This document shows, in pieces, positions 1 to 5,815 of a DNA stretch of 22,078 nt. A model generated the notes under the pieces. That model was given only the letters and a program-made list of their open reading frames with translations, was not told where the DNA came from and searched no databases. Position 1 is the stretch's first letter. The number at the start of each line of letters is the position of its first letter. Source of the DNA: a virus. The position numbers were made by a program, and so were the translations under genes. The stretch lies in IMG/VR virus record IMGVR_UViG_3300032288_001861, positions 1-22,078 of that record; one strand, 5' to 3'.

Positions 1-116
1 AGGATCACGGTTTTGCCCCCACCGGTAGGCAGGCATAGCAGTGGCGCCCGCGCGCCCTGCTGCATTGCGGAGCGCAGATCGCTAATTGCTTGCTGTTGGT
101 AATCCCGCAGGTTCAT
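1..116 (-). CDS. SF2 DEAD/DEAH-type helicase, N-terminus only
   Basis: Only the first 38 codons are in the window; the gene runs off the left edge. The reading frame begins MNLRDYQQQAISDLR, which is the usual start of phage superfamily 2 helicases. It then has a Walker A (motif I) segment, LPTGGGKTV, at about residues 29-37. The ATG at 116 overlaps the upstream stop as ATGA and has GGAG eight bases ahead, so the start is well supported. Proteins of this type unwind DNA with ATP during phage replication, recombination or restriction-like processes. The helicase motifs beyond motif I cannot be seen. It is the last visible member of the minus-strand cassette with the IbrA/IbrB-like genes, which suggests co-expression. 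Confidence 0.85.
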   Translation of the reverse strand, partial: MNLRDYQQQAISDLRSAMQQGARAPLLCLPTGGGKTVI

Positions 117-361
117 AGCGGCAACTCCAGCTGTGTGCCATCTGCGGGGGCACCATGCATAGCGATCTGGGCCATGGTCAGAGCGCGGCGCTGTTGATCG
201 TATGCAGGTCGTGCATAACCAAGTTGGTAGAGGTGCAGATCGTTCTGCAGCAAAGCGATTGCAACGGCCCGCCACGATGGCGCACGCCCTGACGCGGCAA
301 CCTTGGCTGGCACTTCATCGGGGATCTCGTGCGAATAACAACGGGCTTTCCACGTTTGCAC
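113..361 (-). CDS. Stand-alone homologue of the IbrA (DUF3440) C-terminal module
   Basis: This small protein (82 aa from GTG 361) aligns by eye with the last ~60 residues of the IbrA-like protein encoded at 1647-2963. Both have a proline/acid segment (here IPDEVP), then P/T-SW-(K/R), AI..L..ND, a short spacer, LG, and a QQRR basic stretch. The PP-loop part of that family is absent, so this is a separate C-terminal module. The frame stays open to an ATG at 445 (110 aa), but that would overlap the neighbouring gene by 131 bases. GTG at 361 leaves a 47-base overlap and still keeps the whole conserved part. The stop overlaps the helicase start (ATGA). The function is unknown; working with or regulating the full IbrA-like protein is an inference. 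Confidence 0.6.
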   Translation of the reverse strand: MQTWKARCYSHEIPDEVPAKVAASGRAPSWRAVAIALLQNDLHLYQLGYARPAYDQQRRALTMAQIAMHGAPADGTQLELPL

Positions 362-740
362 GTATTCCGAGACTCTGGCGGTAGCGCACCTCCCAGGCGC
401 AAATGGCTCGATCCGCTTGTCGGTTCGCCAATGTCCGTTGCTCATCGGTCAAAAGTCCCCATGCTTGTCTGGTGATGTCTTCAGGGCATCGCAAGGCAAG
501 CGCGCAGGCTGCGTGGCCGATCCATGCCTTGCGGTTCAGGTTGTAGTCGGTTAGTGCATTGATGCAGCTGTTGGGCCACTCCACGGTGACCCGTTGCATG
601 TAGCGCCCGTAAAGGCGGTGATTGCCGGTGAAGATCTGTGCGCGATACAGGGCGATGCGTCGATTTGGCACATCGCCCCACATGTTGAAACCGATCTCTT
701 CCCAAGCATCAATGGGCAACCAGATCCTCTTGAGCTTCAC
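315..740 (-). CDS. Conserved phage protein of unknown function beside IbrA/IbrB genes
   Basis: The protein has 141 aa from GTG 740, or 150 aa from TTG 767. It is rich in Trp, Ala and Arg, with a start region RIWLPIDAWEEIGFNMWGD and a core around NALTDYNLNRKAWIGHAACALA. It has no signal peptide or membrane segment and looks like a compact helical, soluble protein. I have a memory-level impression that similar short proteins sit next to phage PAPS-reductase-like genes, but I cannot name a family. Its 5' end overlaps the cupin-ParB gene (by 32 bases from GTG 740, 59 from TTG 767) and its 3' end overlaps the next small gene, so it belongs to the same translationally linked cassette. The start codon is uncertain because neither candidate has a clear Shine-Dalgarno sequence. 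Confidence 0.7.
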   Translation of the reverse strand: MKLKRIWLPIDAWEEIGFNMWGDVPNRRIALYRAQIFTGNHRLYGRYMQRVTVEWPNSCINALTDYNLNRKAWIGHAACALALRCPEDITRQAWGLLTDEQRTLANRQADRAICAWEVRYRQSLGIRANVESPLLFARDPR

Positions 741-1650
741 GTTCGAGATCTTCTGTGATGTTGTCAATCTGGTCTACGTCCCATGCCTTGCTGAAATCTT
801 TGCCAAGGAACAGCGAGGCCAGTCCGGTGACTTGCTTAAGGCGCAGCAGCTCATCAGGGCTCATGCCGATGTGCTTGCAAATCCATGCGTCGCCTTTACC
901 CATTTCGATCAGCTCGGCAACGATCACGCTCATTAGTTCGATGTTGTGTGAACCACGAGCGCGGTTGTGACGGATGGTTGACGCCATGCGGTCATGGAGC
1001 TCTTTGCGGAGCACAACCACGGGCAATCGGCCGCCTTCGCGTTCGCGGATGCGCTGGCTGTTTTTAAGGGTCAGGAATCGGTGAAAACCGTCAACGACCA
1101 CATAAAGGTCACGCTCGGCATCATGCACGACAACGACAGGTTGCGTGTAACCATCTTCCCAGATAGATGTTTCGAGTAGTGCCATTTCAGGCGGCGCCAC
1201 AGAGTTGGGGTTGTAATCATTGGCGGTAACTTTCTCGATAGGAATACTGCGAACAGAGTAGACCGGGGATCGCCAAGGGTAAGAGTCGTTCTCATCGTGG
1301 AGCTCATCGCCTTTAAGGGGTGGGTTGAATACACAGATCAGCGTGGTGGGCTCTAGGGCCTCAAAGGTATGCGGATCATGTTTGTCCAGCACATAGGTCA
1401 CATCAGGCGCAATGGCGTGGATCTCTTGCGTTGTTTCGTTGATCAGCAGACCTTTGCCGCTGACGCAGTAGCAAGTTTCTAGGTGGTGTTGATAGTGCCA
1501 ACGGTGCGGCTTGCCAGGGTGCACGATGGTTTTAGTCATGCTGTAGCCCATGCCGTCGTCTTCAGTGAGCAAGCGATGGCTGGTAAAGCCGCCCTTTGGG
1601 CAGTTGACAATGCGATCAGCTGGAAGCTGTGAAACGTTGAGGATCTTCAT
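709..1650 (-). CDS. Fusion protein: ectoine-synthase-like cupin plus IbrB/ParB-like domain
   Basis: This is one continuous 313 aa frame with two recognisable parts. Residues 1-125 match the whole length of ectoine synthase EctC, including DDGMG, HYQHHLE, a YCV.G.G turn, YVLDKHDPH and CVFNPPL.G.E.H. By alignment from memory, the EctC iron ligands (Glu57, Tyr85, His93 in the Paenibacillus enzyme) correspond to E58, Y86 and H94. The substrate-side Arg, Tyr, His, Glu and His also appear as R26, Y53, H56, E116 and H118. Residues ~130-300 are an IbrB/ParB-like domain with NDYNPN (144-149), EDGYTQPVVV (165-174), VVDGFHR (185-191) and a STIRHNRARG segment (224-233). The start overlaps the stop of the IbrA-like gene (ATGA), so the pair is translationally coupled. 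EctC normally cyclises N-gamma-acetyl-diaminobutyrate to ectoine, but no other ectoine gene is present; a sensor or modifying role is only an inference. Confidence 0.88.
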   Translation of the reverse strand: MKILNVSQLPADRIVNCPKGGFTSHRLLTEDDGMGYSMTKTIVHPGKPHRWHYQHHLETCYCVSGKGLLINETTQEIHAIAPDVTYVLDKHDPHTFEALEPTTLICVFNPPLKGDELHDENDSYPWRSPVYSVRSIPIEKVTANDYNPNSVAPPEMALLETSIWEDGYTQPVVVVHDAERDLYVVVDGFHRFLTLKNSQRIREREGGRLPVVVLRKELHDRMASTIRHNRARGSHNIELMSVIVAELIEMGKGDAWICKHIGMSPDELLRLKQVTGLASLFLGKDFSKAWDVDQIDNITEDLEREAQEDLVAH

Positions 1651-2963
1651 TTGGCGGAGCGGTTAAGGACTTGGCTGTACTTGCGTTGAATCGATCTTTG
1701 GCGGCGCTGCTGCTCTTGCGTTGGCGCCAGTCCCAGGTATTTGCAGGTGTGATCGTTCTTCAGAACCGTGATAGCAAAGCGCTTCCACGATGTGACCATA
1801 CTGTTGTGACAAGGCAGATCATCGAGATGATCGGGTGGCACCTTGATCACAACACGGCGCAAATTGTTTCCGCCATGCCGTGTGGTGCCATTGATGTAGA
1901 AGCGAATGCCGATACGGCTGAGCGCGTCAATGATCGACTCAGGAAGACCGCGCCCCACCCTGCCCCAGTAGCGGATTGATTGGATGAAGCGCTGCTTAAA
2001 ATTTGCGCTGGACTGATCCGGCAAGGTAGCCAGCAGGAACTTCACAAAGGATTTCCAAGTGTGGCCAGGCGGCAGCCTGAAGGATTTGTAATCAAGCTGC
2101 TTGCCATAGGTGGCCATGAAGTTGGCACCGCCAACGCGGGCGCAAAGCCTGGCCCAGATCTGCGGGTCAATCACCCGGTACATAGCAAGGCTGGATTTGG
2201 ACTCTGACATAAACGGCGAGGCAACCCTCATCTTTTTGATGGGGATACCAGCCATGTAGAACACGTCATAGAGCTTGTTGTAATCCCACCCAAACTTGGC
2301 GTTAGCGGTCCAGATGTCCTCTGTGCGCCAGTCGTAGATCGGATAGCAGTTGTAGGTATGCGCCGTGTTCTTTTTTGTCCACATGCGGCCGAGCATGGTC
2401 TCCTTCTCCTGATTCAGGATTGCCCTGAACCGGTTCAGTGATTCAACGGTGCGGATCCCGATGAGGTTGGCGCAAGGCTCACCTTGGCTGTACCACTCCG
2501 CGAACATGTCCCAAAAGGTGGCGTAGTCCATGTTTTCAATGAACAGATCGCCAAAGGGATGGTTCTGCAGGTTCACAATGTAATCCTGCTGCGGCATGGG
2601 GCGAATCCAGCGATGGCGGTCAGCCTCGCCCCAGCACTGCCAATCAATCTCGTAAGAGCTGACGGTGCAGGGCAGCGTGATGGGGAGGCAGCACCAGTAG
2701 ATGTCGAGGATGTCCCGATTGGCTTCGAGGATGCGGTGCATGAACTCCTCGCTGTGGTTGTAATTGGCTTCGTTGTCCATGATCTGGACGCCAATCTTGA
2801 CCGGCAGCTGTCTGTCTCGTATGTAGTCGCAAACGAGATTCAAGAGAACGCCGCTGTCCTTGCCACCAGAGAAGGAGACGTAGACGCGGGTGAAGTGGGC
2901 AAAGATGAAATCCAGCCGTTCTATGGCGGCGTCGTAGACGGATTGCTCGAGGTACTGGCGCAT
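1647..2963 (-). CDS. IbrA-like PP-loop protein (PAPS reductase family, DUF3440)
   Basis: The 438 aa protein opens with RVYVSFSGGKDSG (PP-loop SGGKDSG at residues 32-38), the ATP-pyrophosphatase signature shared by PAPS reductases, tRNA thiolation enzymes and DndC. Further family features are the GIRT segment near residue 169, CYPIYDWRTEDIW near 206-218, and the C-terminal TSWKR...LKND module at ~391-404. Length and order fit IbrA/DUF3440 proteins, which usually pair with an IbrB ParB-like protein, as here. IbrA and IbrB were named as regulators of Eib surface proteins in E. coli; the biochemical reaction is not established. Nucleotide activation by ATP cleavage is likely from the PP-loop. Sulfur transfer to DNA or RNA is speculation. 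ATG 2963 gives the usual family N-terminus, and the 3' end overlaps the cupin-ParB start. Confidence 0.88.
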   Translation of the reverse strand: MRQYLEQSVYDAAIERLDFIFAHFTRVYVSFSGGKDSGVLLNLVCDYIRDRQLPVKIGVQIMDNEANYNHSEEFMHRILEANRDILDIYWCCLPITLPCTVSSYEIDWQCWGEADRHRWIRPMPQQDYIVNLQNHPFGDLFIENMDYATFWDMFAEWYSQGEPCANLIGIRTVESLNRFRAILNQEKETMLGRMWTKKNTAHTYNCYPIYDWRTEDIWTANAKFGWDYNKLYDVFYMAGIPIKKMRVASPFMSESKSSLAMYRVIDPQIWARLCARVGGANFMATYGKQLDYKSFRLPPGHTWKSFVKFLLATLPDQSSANFKQRFIQSIRYWGRVGRGLPESIIDALSRIGIRFYINGTTRHGGNNLRRVVIKVPPDHLDDLPCHNSMVTSWKRFAITVLKNDHTCKYLGLAPTQEQQRRQRSIQRKYSQVLNRSAK

Positions 2964-3040
2964 GGTGGATGCCGTGGCCAGCTGAACCTAGCAGCATCTG
3001 GCCGCAAGTGCTAGCATTTGGGGGCAACTCGCAATGACTC
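2964..3040. promoter_or_regulatory. Divergent control region between the IbrA cassette and the recombination operon
   Basis: These 77 bases separate two divergently transcribed gene sets and must hold the promoter(s) if both begin here. Two inverted repeats interleave: GGCCAG (2976-2981) with CTGGCC (2998-3003), and CTAGCA (2988-2993) with TGCTAG (3009-3014). The second arm of the latter lies in the 8-base palindrome TGCTAGCA (3009-3016). I could not find a convincing -35/-10 pair on either strand. The palindromes are reasonable candidates for repressor binding, but no phage repressor gene is visible nearby except the small HTH proteins. Confidence 0.45.
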
Positions 3041-3877
3041 ATGGAAAACGCCGACTATCACCGGCATTGGGCGGTGAGCAAGTCCGGCCTTGATCAGATC
3101 GCTAAGAGCCCCCTTCACTACTGGGCACGCTTTCTTGATCCTGATCGCGTCTGGACAGAGGCCACACCAGCCATGCGCCTCGGCACTGCGCTACATACGC
3201 ACGTGCTGGAGCTGAGCAAATGGGATGAGCAAATCGCCGTTGCTCCTATTGACATCAACCGCCGCACCAAGGAAGGGCGCGAGCAATGGGCAGCGTTTGA
3301 AGCTGCTGCCAAGCGCAAAACCGTGATCACCGCCGACGACGCCCAGCAAGTCATGGCCATGGGCCGTGCTGTGCTGCGTCACCCTGCTGCAGCAATGCTG
3401 CTAGGGCTGCCGGGCAAGGCTGAAACCACTCACATGTGGACTGATGCCAGCACCGGGCTCGAGTGCAAGTGTCGGCCGGATTGGCTGACCGATGACGGCA
3501 GCATCGTGGTGGATCTCAAGACCACCAAGGACGCCAGCCCGCGTGGCTTCAAGCAAAGCGTGGCCAATTTTGCCTGCCACAAGCAGGCTGCTTGGTATCT
3601 GCACGGACTTGAGCAGGCCACCGGTCGCCGGCCCGATCAGTTCATCTTCATCTGCGTGGAATCCACCGCGCCGTATGCCGTGGCGGTCTATGCCGCCGAT
3701 GCGGAGATGGTCGAGCGCGGGCACGATCAGGCCATGCGCGATTTGGCGAAATTGGCGATTTGCAAGGCCGCTGATCACTGGCCGAGCTACAGCGATCAGA
3801 TCGAAACCATCAGCCTGCCTGCTTGGATGACGGGCGCCACAGGCCAGCAGCAGACCACTGAGATCGAGACCTACTAA
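3041..3877 (+). CDS. RecB-family PD-(D/E)XK exonuclease, RecE/exonuclease VIII-like
   Basis: The 278 aa protein carries the RecB-nuclease motif series in order. LGTALH gives the conserved His (H52), RPD gives the first metal Asp (D147), VVDLK gives the D-x-K pair (D158, K160), and QAAWY gives the Q-x-x-x-Y motif (Q182-Y186). Its size and the opening Y.....SKS.L.....SP.HYWAR fit phage exonuclease VIII-like (DUF3799) proteins. Such enzymes resect one strand of duplex DNA to make single strands for the annealing protein. The next gene is exactly such an annealing protein, and the two overlap by one base (TAATG), so this is a RecE/RecT-type pair. ATG 3041 has only a G-rich run about 11-12 bases ahead as a possible ribosome site. 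Confidence 0.88.
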   Translation: MENADYHRHWAVSKSGLDQIAKSPLHYWARFLDPDRVWTEATPAMRLGTALHTHVLELSKWDEQIAVAPIDINRRTKEGREQWAAFEAAAKRKTVITADDAQQVMAMGRAVLRHPAAAMLLGLPGKAETTHMWTDASTGLECKCRPDWLTDDGSIVVDLKTTKDASPRGFKQSVANFACHKQAAWYLHGLEQATGRRPDQFIFICVESTAPYAVAVYAADAEMVERGHDQAMRDLAKLAICKAADHWPSYSDQIETISLPAWMTGATGQQQTTEIETY

Positions 3878-4557
3878 TGGATCCACAATCAGCCATCACA
3901 ACCCAGCCCACCGGCTCAGTGTTCTCTGGTATCCAAGCATTCGAGGATGCGCAACGGATCGCCAAGGCACTGGCCAGTAGCACGTTGATTCCGCCTCAGT
4001 TCCAAGGGCAGCAGGGTTTTGCTAACTGCCTGGTCGCGCTTGAGATTGCAGGCCGGATGGGCATCAGCCCATTCTTGGCGATGCAGCATCTGCACGTGAT
4101 CCACGGCCGCCCATCGTGGAGCAGCAGCTTCATCATTGCGATGGTGAACGGCTGCGGCCGGTTCAGCCCATTGCGGTTCGAGCTCAGCGGTGAAGGTGAC
4201 TCGCTTGCCTGCTATGCCGTGGCTACCGATCTCGCCAGCGACCAGGAGCTGAAGGGTCCATCCATCACGATGGCGATGGCCAAGAAGGAAGGATGGGCCA
4301 CCAAGAGCGGCAGCAAGTGGCTGACCATGCCAGAGCTGATGATCCGCTACCGCGCCGCTGCGTTCTGGGGTCGTCTGTACGCGAGTGACATGCTGCTGGG
4401 TATGCAAAGCCAGGAGGAGGTGCTCGACGTGCAGCCCGTCACGGTGACCGCAGCACCAGCGGCCAGCATTGCGGATCTGAACGATGCCATCGTGCAGCCG
4501 GTGCCAGCGGCACCCGTTGCAGCACCCGTTGAGGCGGATCAGGATGAACTCTTCTAG
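3877..4557 (+). CDS. recT: RecT-like single-strand DNA annealing protein
   Basis: The 226 aa protein has the typical phage RecT-like core. It contains a segment NCLVALEIAGRMGISPFLAMQ, then HGRPSWSSSFIIA, CGRFSPLRFE, a GPSITMAMAKKEGW block, and the final MPELMIRYRAAAFWGRLYA. RecT-family proteins anneal complementary single strands made by a partner 5'-3' exonuclease, which is the gene just upstream. The last ~40 residues form an Ala/Pro/Val-rich flexible linker ending in the acidic tip ADQDELF. This resembles the SSB C-terminal hook and may bind other replication proteins. The start overlaps the nuclease stop by one base. The 3' end overlaps the next HTH gene by 14 bases. Confidence 0.88.
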   Translation: MDPQSAITTQPTGSVFSGIQAFEDAQRIAKALASSTLIPPQFQGQQGFANCLVALEIAGRMGISPFLAMQHLHVIHGRPSWSSSFIIAMVNGCGRFSPLRFELSGEGDSLACYAVATDLASDQELKGPSITMAMAKKEGWATKSGSKWLTMPELMIRYRAAAFWGRLYASDMLLGMQSQEEVLDVQPVTVTAAPAASIADLNDAIVQPVPAAPVAAPVEADQDELF

Positions 4558-4735
4558 TTACCTCACCGCCACTCAGGTGGCGCAGCGTTGGGGGTTGCAC
4601 CCTGACACGTTGAAACGATGGCGTGATGCGGGCAAGGGTCCGCCGTATTTCCGCACTCCCGGTTTCGTGCTCTATCCCCTGGCCGAGGTGGAGCAATACG
4701 AACAGGCCAACACCATCAACCCCGAGAACAAATGA
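4544..4735 (+). CDS. Small MerR/excisionase-type helix-turn-helix protein
   Basis: The 63 aa protein reads YLTATQVAQRWGLHPDTLKRW, then a glycine turn, then FRTPGFVLYPLAEVEQY. This is the standard layout of single-domain winged HTH (HTH_17/excisionase-like) DNA-binding proteins: a recognition helix (HPDTLKRWR) followed by a beta-wing. ATG 4544 lies inside the end of recT; longer upstream starts in the frame add only low-complexity sequence and were ignored. The stop overlaps the next gene (ATGA). It could be an excisionase, a recombination directionality factor or a local repressor. No integrase is in the window to decide between these. Confidence 0.78.
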   Translation: MNSSSYLTATQVAQRWGLHPDTLKRWRDAGKGPPYFRTPGFVLYPLAEVEQYEQANTINPENK

Positions 4736-5064
4736 GCTTCAAGTTCAACCTAGGCATCTTCAAATCCACCAAACCCGAGAGCAAGGTGGATTTCAGCGGA
4801 ATGATGAACGTGAAGGTCGAGGAGCTCGACGCCTTCTGCGCGTTCGTGATGAGCCAGACGCCGGATCAGTACGGCTCGGTGCAGGTGCCCATCACCGGCT
4901 GGAAGAAGACGAGCCAGAAGGGTGTGGCGTATGTGAGCGCTGTGGCGCAGCCGCCGCGTGACTGGGTGCCACCTGCTGCTGCGCAGGCTGCTCAGGCCGC
5001 TGCCCAGAATCTGGCGACTGCCACCGATGGCGTGGTGCTCGATATCGAGCCGGATCTGTTCTAG
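4732..5064 (+). CDS. Small protein of the recombination operon with SSB-like acidic tail
   Basis: This 110 aa protein has no family that I can name. The N-terminal ~75 residues alternate polar and hydrophobic residues (VDFSGMMNVKVEEL..., VQVPITGWKKTSQKGVAYVSA), as in a small beta-rich fold. An Ala/Gln-rich linker (about residues 81-96) follows, then the acidic, hydrophobic tip LDIEPDLF. The layout of beta domain, flexible linker and acidic D-x-x-x-D-L-F tip is that of a single-strand DNA-binding protein. Position directly after the nuclease, recT and HTH genes supports a role in DNA recombination or replication. The function is an inference. The stop TAG shares the palindrome CTAG with the stop of the opposing gene. 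Confidence 0.72.
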   Translation: MSFKFNLGIFKSTKPESKVDFSGMMNVKVEELDAFCAFVMSQTPDQYGSVQVPITGWKKTSQKGVAYVSAVAQPPRDWVPPAAAQAAQAAAQNLATATDGVVLDIEPDLF

Positions 5065-5267
5065 GTCCGACCCATCAGCTCGCACTCAAGGCGAGCGATT
5101 TCATGAACGGCCTGCTGCAGCAGTTGTTGCTGATAGCAGGCTTGCTTCAAGAGTGCTGCGGTTATGGTGCCGGCATCTGGGCTATTGAGCAGGCTGCGGG
5201 CCTGCTTTTCTATTTCAAACTGCTGTTCGGCGGTCAGCTGAACTGCCATCCACTCACCGAAGTTCAT
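5061..5267 (-). CDS. Possible NblA-like (phycobilisome degradation) small protein
   Basis: The 68 aa protein lies alone on the minus strand within plus-strand genes. From the second in-frame ATG (residue 7) it reads VQLTAEQQFEIEK, resembling the N-terminal ELT.EQ.F of NblA, then a short turn (NSPDAGT) and a second helix LLKQACYQQQLLQQAV. Two helices of this size match NblA, which tags phycobilisomes for proteolysis and is carried by some freshwater cyanophages. The match is by eye and weak, and an unrelated helical-hairpin protein is possible. Start at 5249 (GGTGAG just ahead) may be better than 5267. Isolation on the opposite strand, with its own promoter needed in 5268-5308, fits a phage accessory (moron) gene. 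Its stop and that of the facing gene share CTAG at 5061-5064. Confidence 0.55.
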   Translation of the reverse strand: MNFGEWMAVQLTAEQQFEIEKQARSLLNSPDAGTITAALLKQACYQQQLLQQAVHEIARLECELMGRT

Positions 5268-5308
5268 GGTGCCATAGTGGTGGTGTACATGATCAGGCTA
5301 GCTGAACA

Positions 5309-5542
5309 GTGAATTGCCCCCGGTGCGGTTGCGGCGAGATCCGCGCAACGTATACCAATGGCAGGTTTGACGATCGGGTGATCAGGCAGCGGCGCTGCAC
5401 CGAGTGCCGCCATATCTGGTACACCGCGGAACTGCCGGTGAGCGTGGCGGTGGTGGGCTGGGAGCGCACGCAGGGCACAGGCAAAAGCGTGCCAATGCTG
5501 CGCGTCCCGGTGGAGCTGGCAGTGGGCACCGACGCAGTGTGA
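5309..5542 (+). CDS. Zinc-ribbon protein, NrdR-like N-terminal zinc finger
   Basis: The 77 aa protein starts at GTG 5309 as (M)NCPRCGCGEIRATY, continues to RQRRCTECRHIWYT, then a Val-rich beta segment. The two CxxC knuckles (CPRC and CTEC) about 28 residues apart, with basic RQRR just before the second, closely resemble the zinc ribbon that opens NrdR repressors. They also resemble phage transcription-factor-type zinc ribbons. There is no ATP-cone domain, so it is not a full NrdR. A role in DNA/RNA binding or as a transcription regulator is likely but not shown. The GTG lies 41 bases from the divergent minus-strand start, leaving only a very short intergenic region for two promoters. Confidence 0.75.
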   Translation: MNCPRCGCGEIRATYTNGRFDDRVIRQRRCTECRHIWYTAELPVSVAVVGWERTQGTGKSVPMLRVPVELAVGTDAV

Positions 5543-5563
5543 ATAGATGTTGCACGCATCCTG

Positions 5564-5590
5564 GCACGTGCACCGTCGACGGTGTATGAT
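5564..5590 (+). promoter_or_regulatory. Palindromic operator candidate abutting a -10-like box
   Basis: GCACGTGC (5564-5571) is a perfect 8-base palindrome. It runs into the perfect 14-base palindrome CACCGTCGACGGTG (5571-5584), which directly abuts TATGAT (5585-5590), a one-mismatch -10 hexamer. No good -35 box sits 16-18 bases upstream. The arrangement suggests a regulated promoter whose operator covers the spacer, but this is inferred from symmetry alone. Confidence 0.4.
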
Positions 5591-5597
5591 GGTGTCA

Positions 5598-5616
5598 CGA
5601 GGGAGAGGGCCCCTCG
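5598..5616 (+). other. Leader hairpin
   Basis: CGAGGG (5598-5603) pairs perfectly with CCCTCG (5611-5616) around a 7-base loop, just downstream of the putative -10 box. There is no U-tract, although an A-rich stretch follows (5618-5626). It could be a 5' stabilising or attenuating hairpin of the leader transcript. I could not match it to a known riboswitch class. Confidence 0.35.
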
Positions 5617-5793
5617 CAAAACAAAACCCTCCGCGGAACCGGGTACACGACGCGTCACCACGAGCCCAACACGCCCTAAGTAAGGCTGCATCGCCGGTTG
5701 GCCCGGCACTCCATTCAGGCCATAAGCCCGATAGCGCGCCCGGGATTCTCCGCTGTGGACAAGAGAACAGCCAGCCCTTACCGCCTCAGCGAG

Positions 5794-5815
5794 CTGCGAT
5801 CGCAGAGGTACCTCT
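5794..5815. promoter_or_regulatory. HIP1 site overlapping a second palindrome
   Basis: CTGCGATCGCAG (5794-5805) is a perfect 12-base palindrome holding the HIP1 octamer GCGATCGC, which is highly repeated in many cyanobacterial genomes. It shares AG with a second perfect 12-base palindrome, AGAGGTACCTCT (5804-5815). The pair ends 14 bases before the ATG at 5830. Either could be a protein-binding site; HIP1 also points to a cyanobacterial host. Confidence 0.5.

Noticed and set aside
709-1650. A phage-carried ectoine biosynthesis pathway
   Set aside because: Only the EctC-like domain is present, fused to a ParB-like domain; no EctA or EctB homologue is in the window.
2484-3014. Plus-strand frame of 176 aa opposite the IbrA-like gene
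   Set aside because: The minus-strand PP-loop protein is certain here; the plus frame is its shadow in GC-rich codons.
5550-5590. Promoter TTGCAC ... TATGAT
   Set aside because: The spacing between the two boxes is 29 bases, too long for a sigma-70 promoter.
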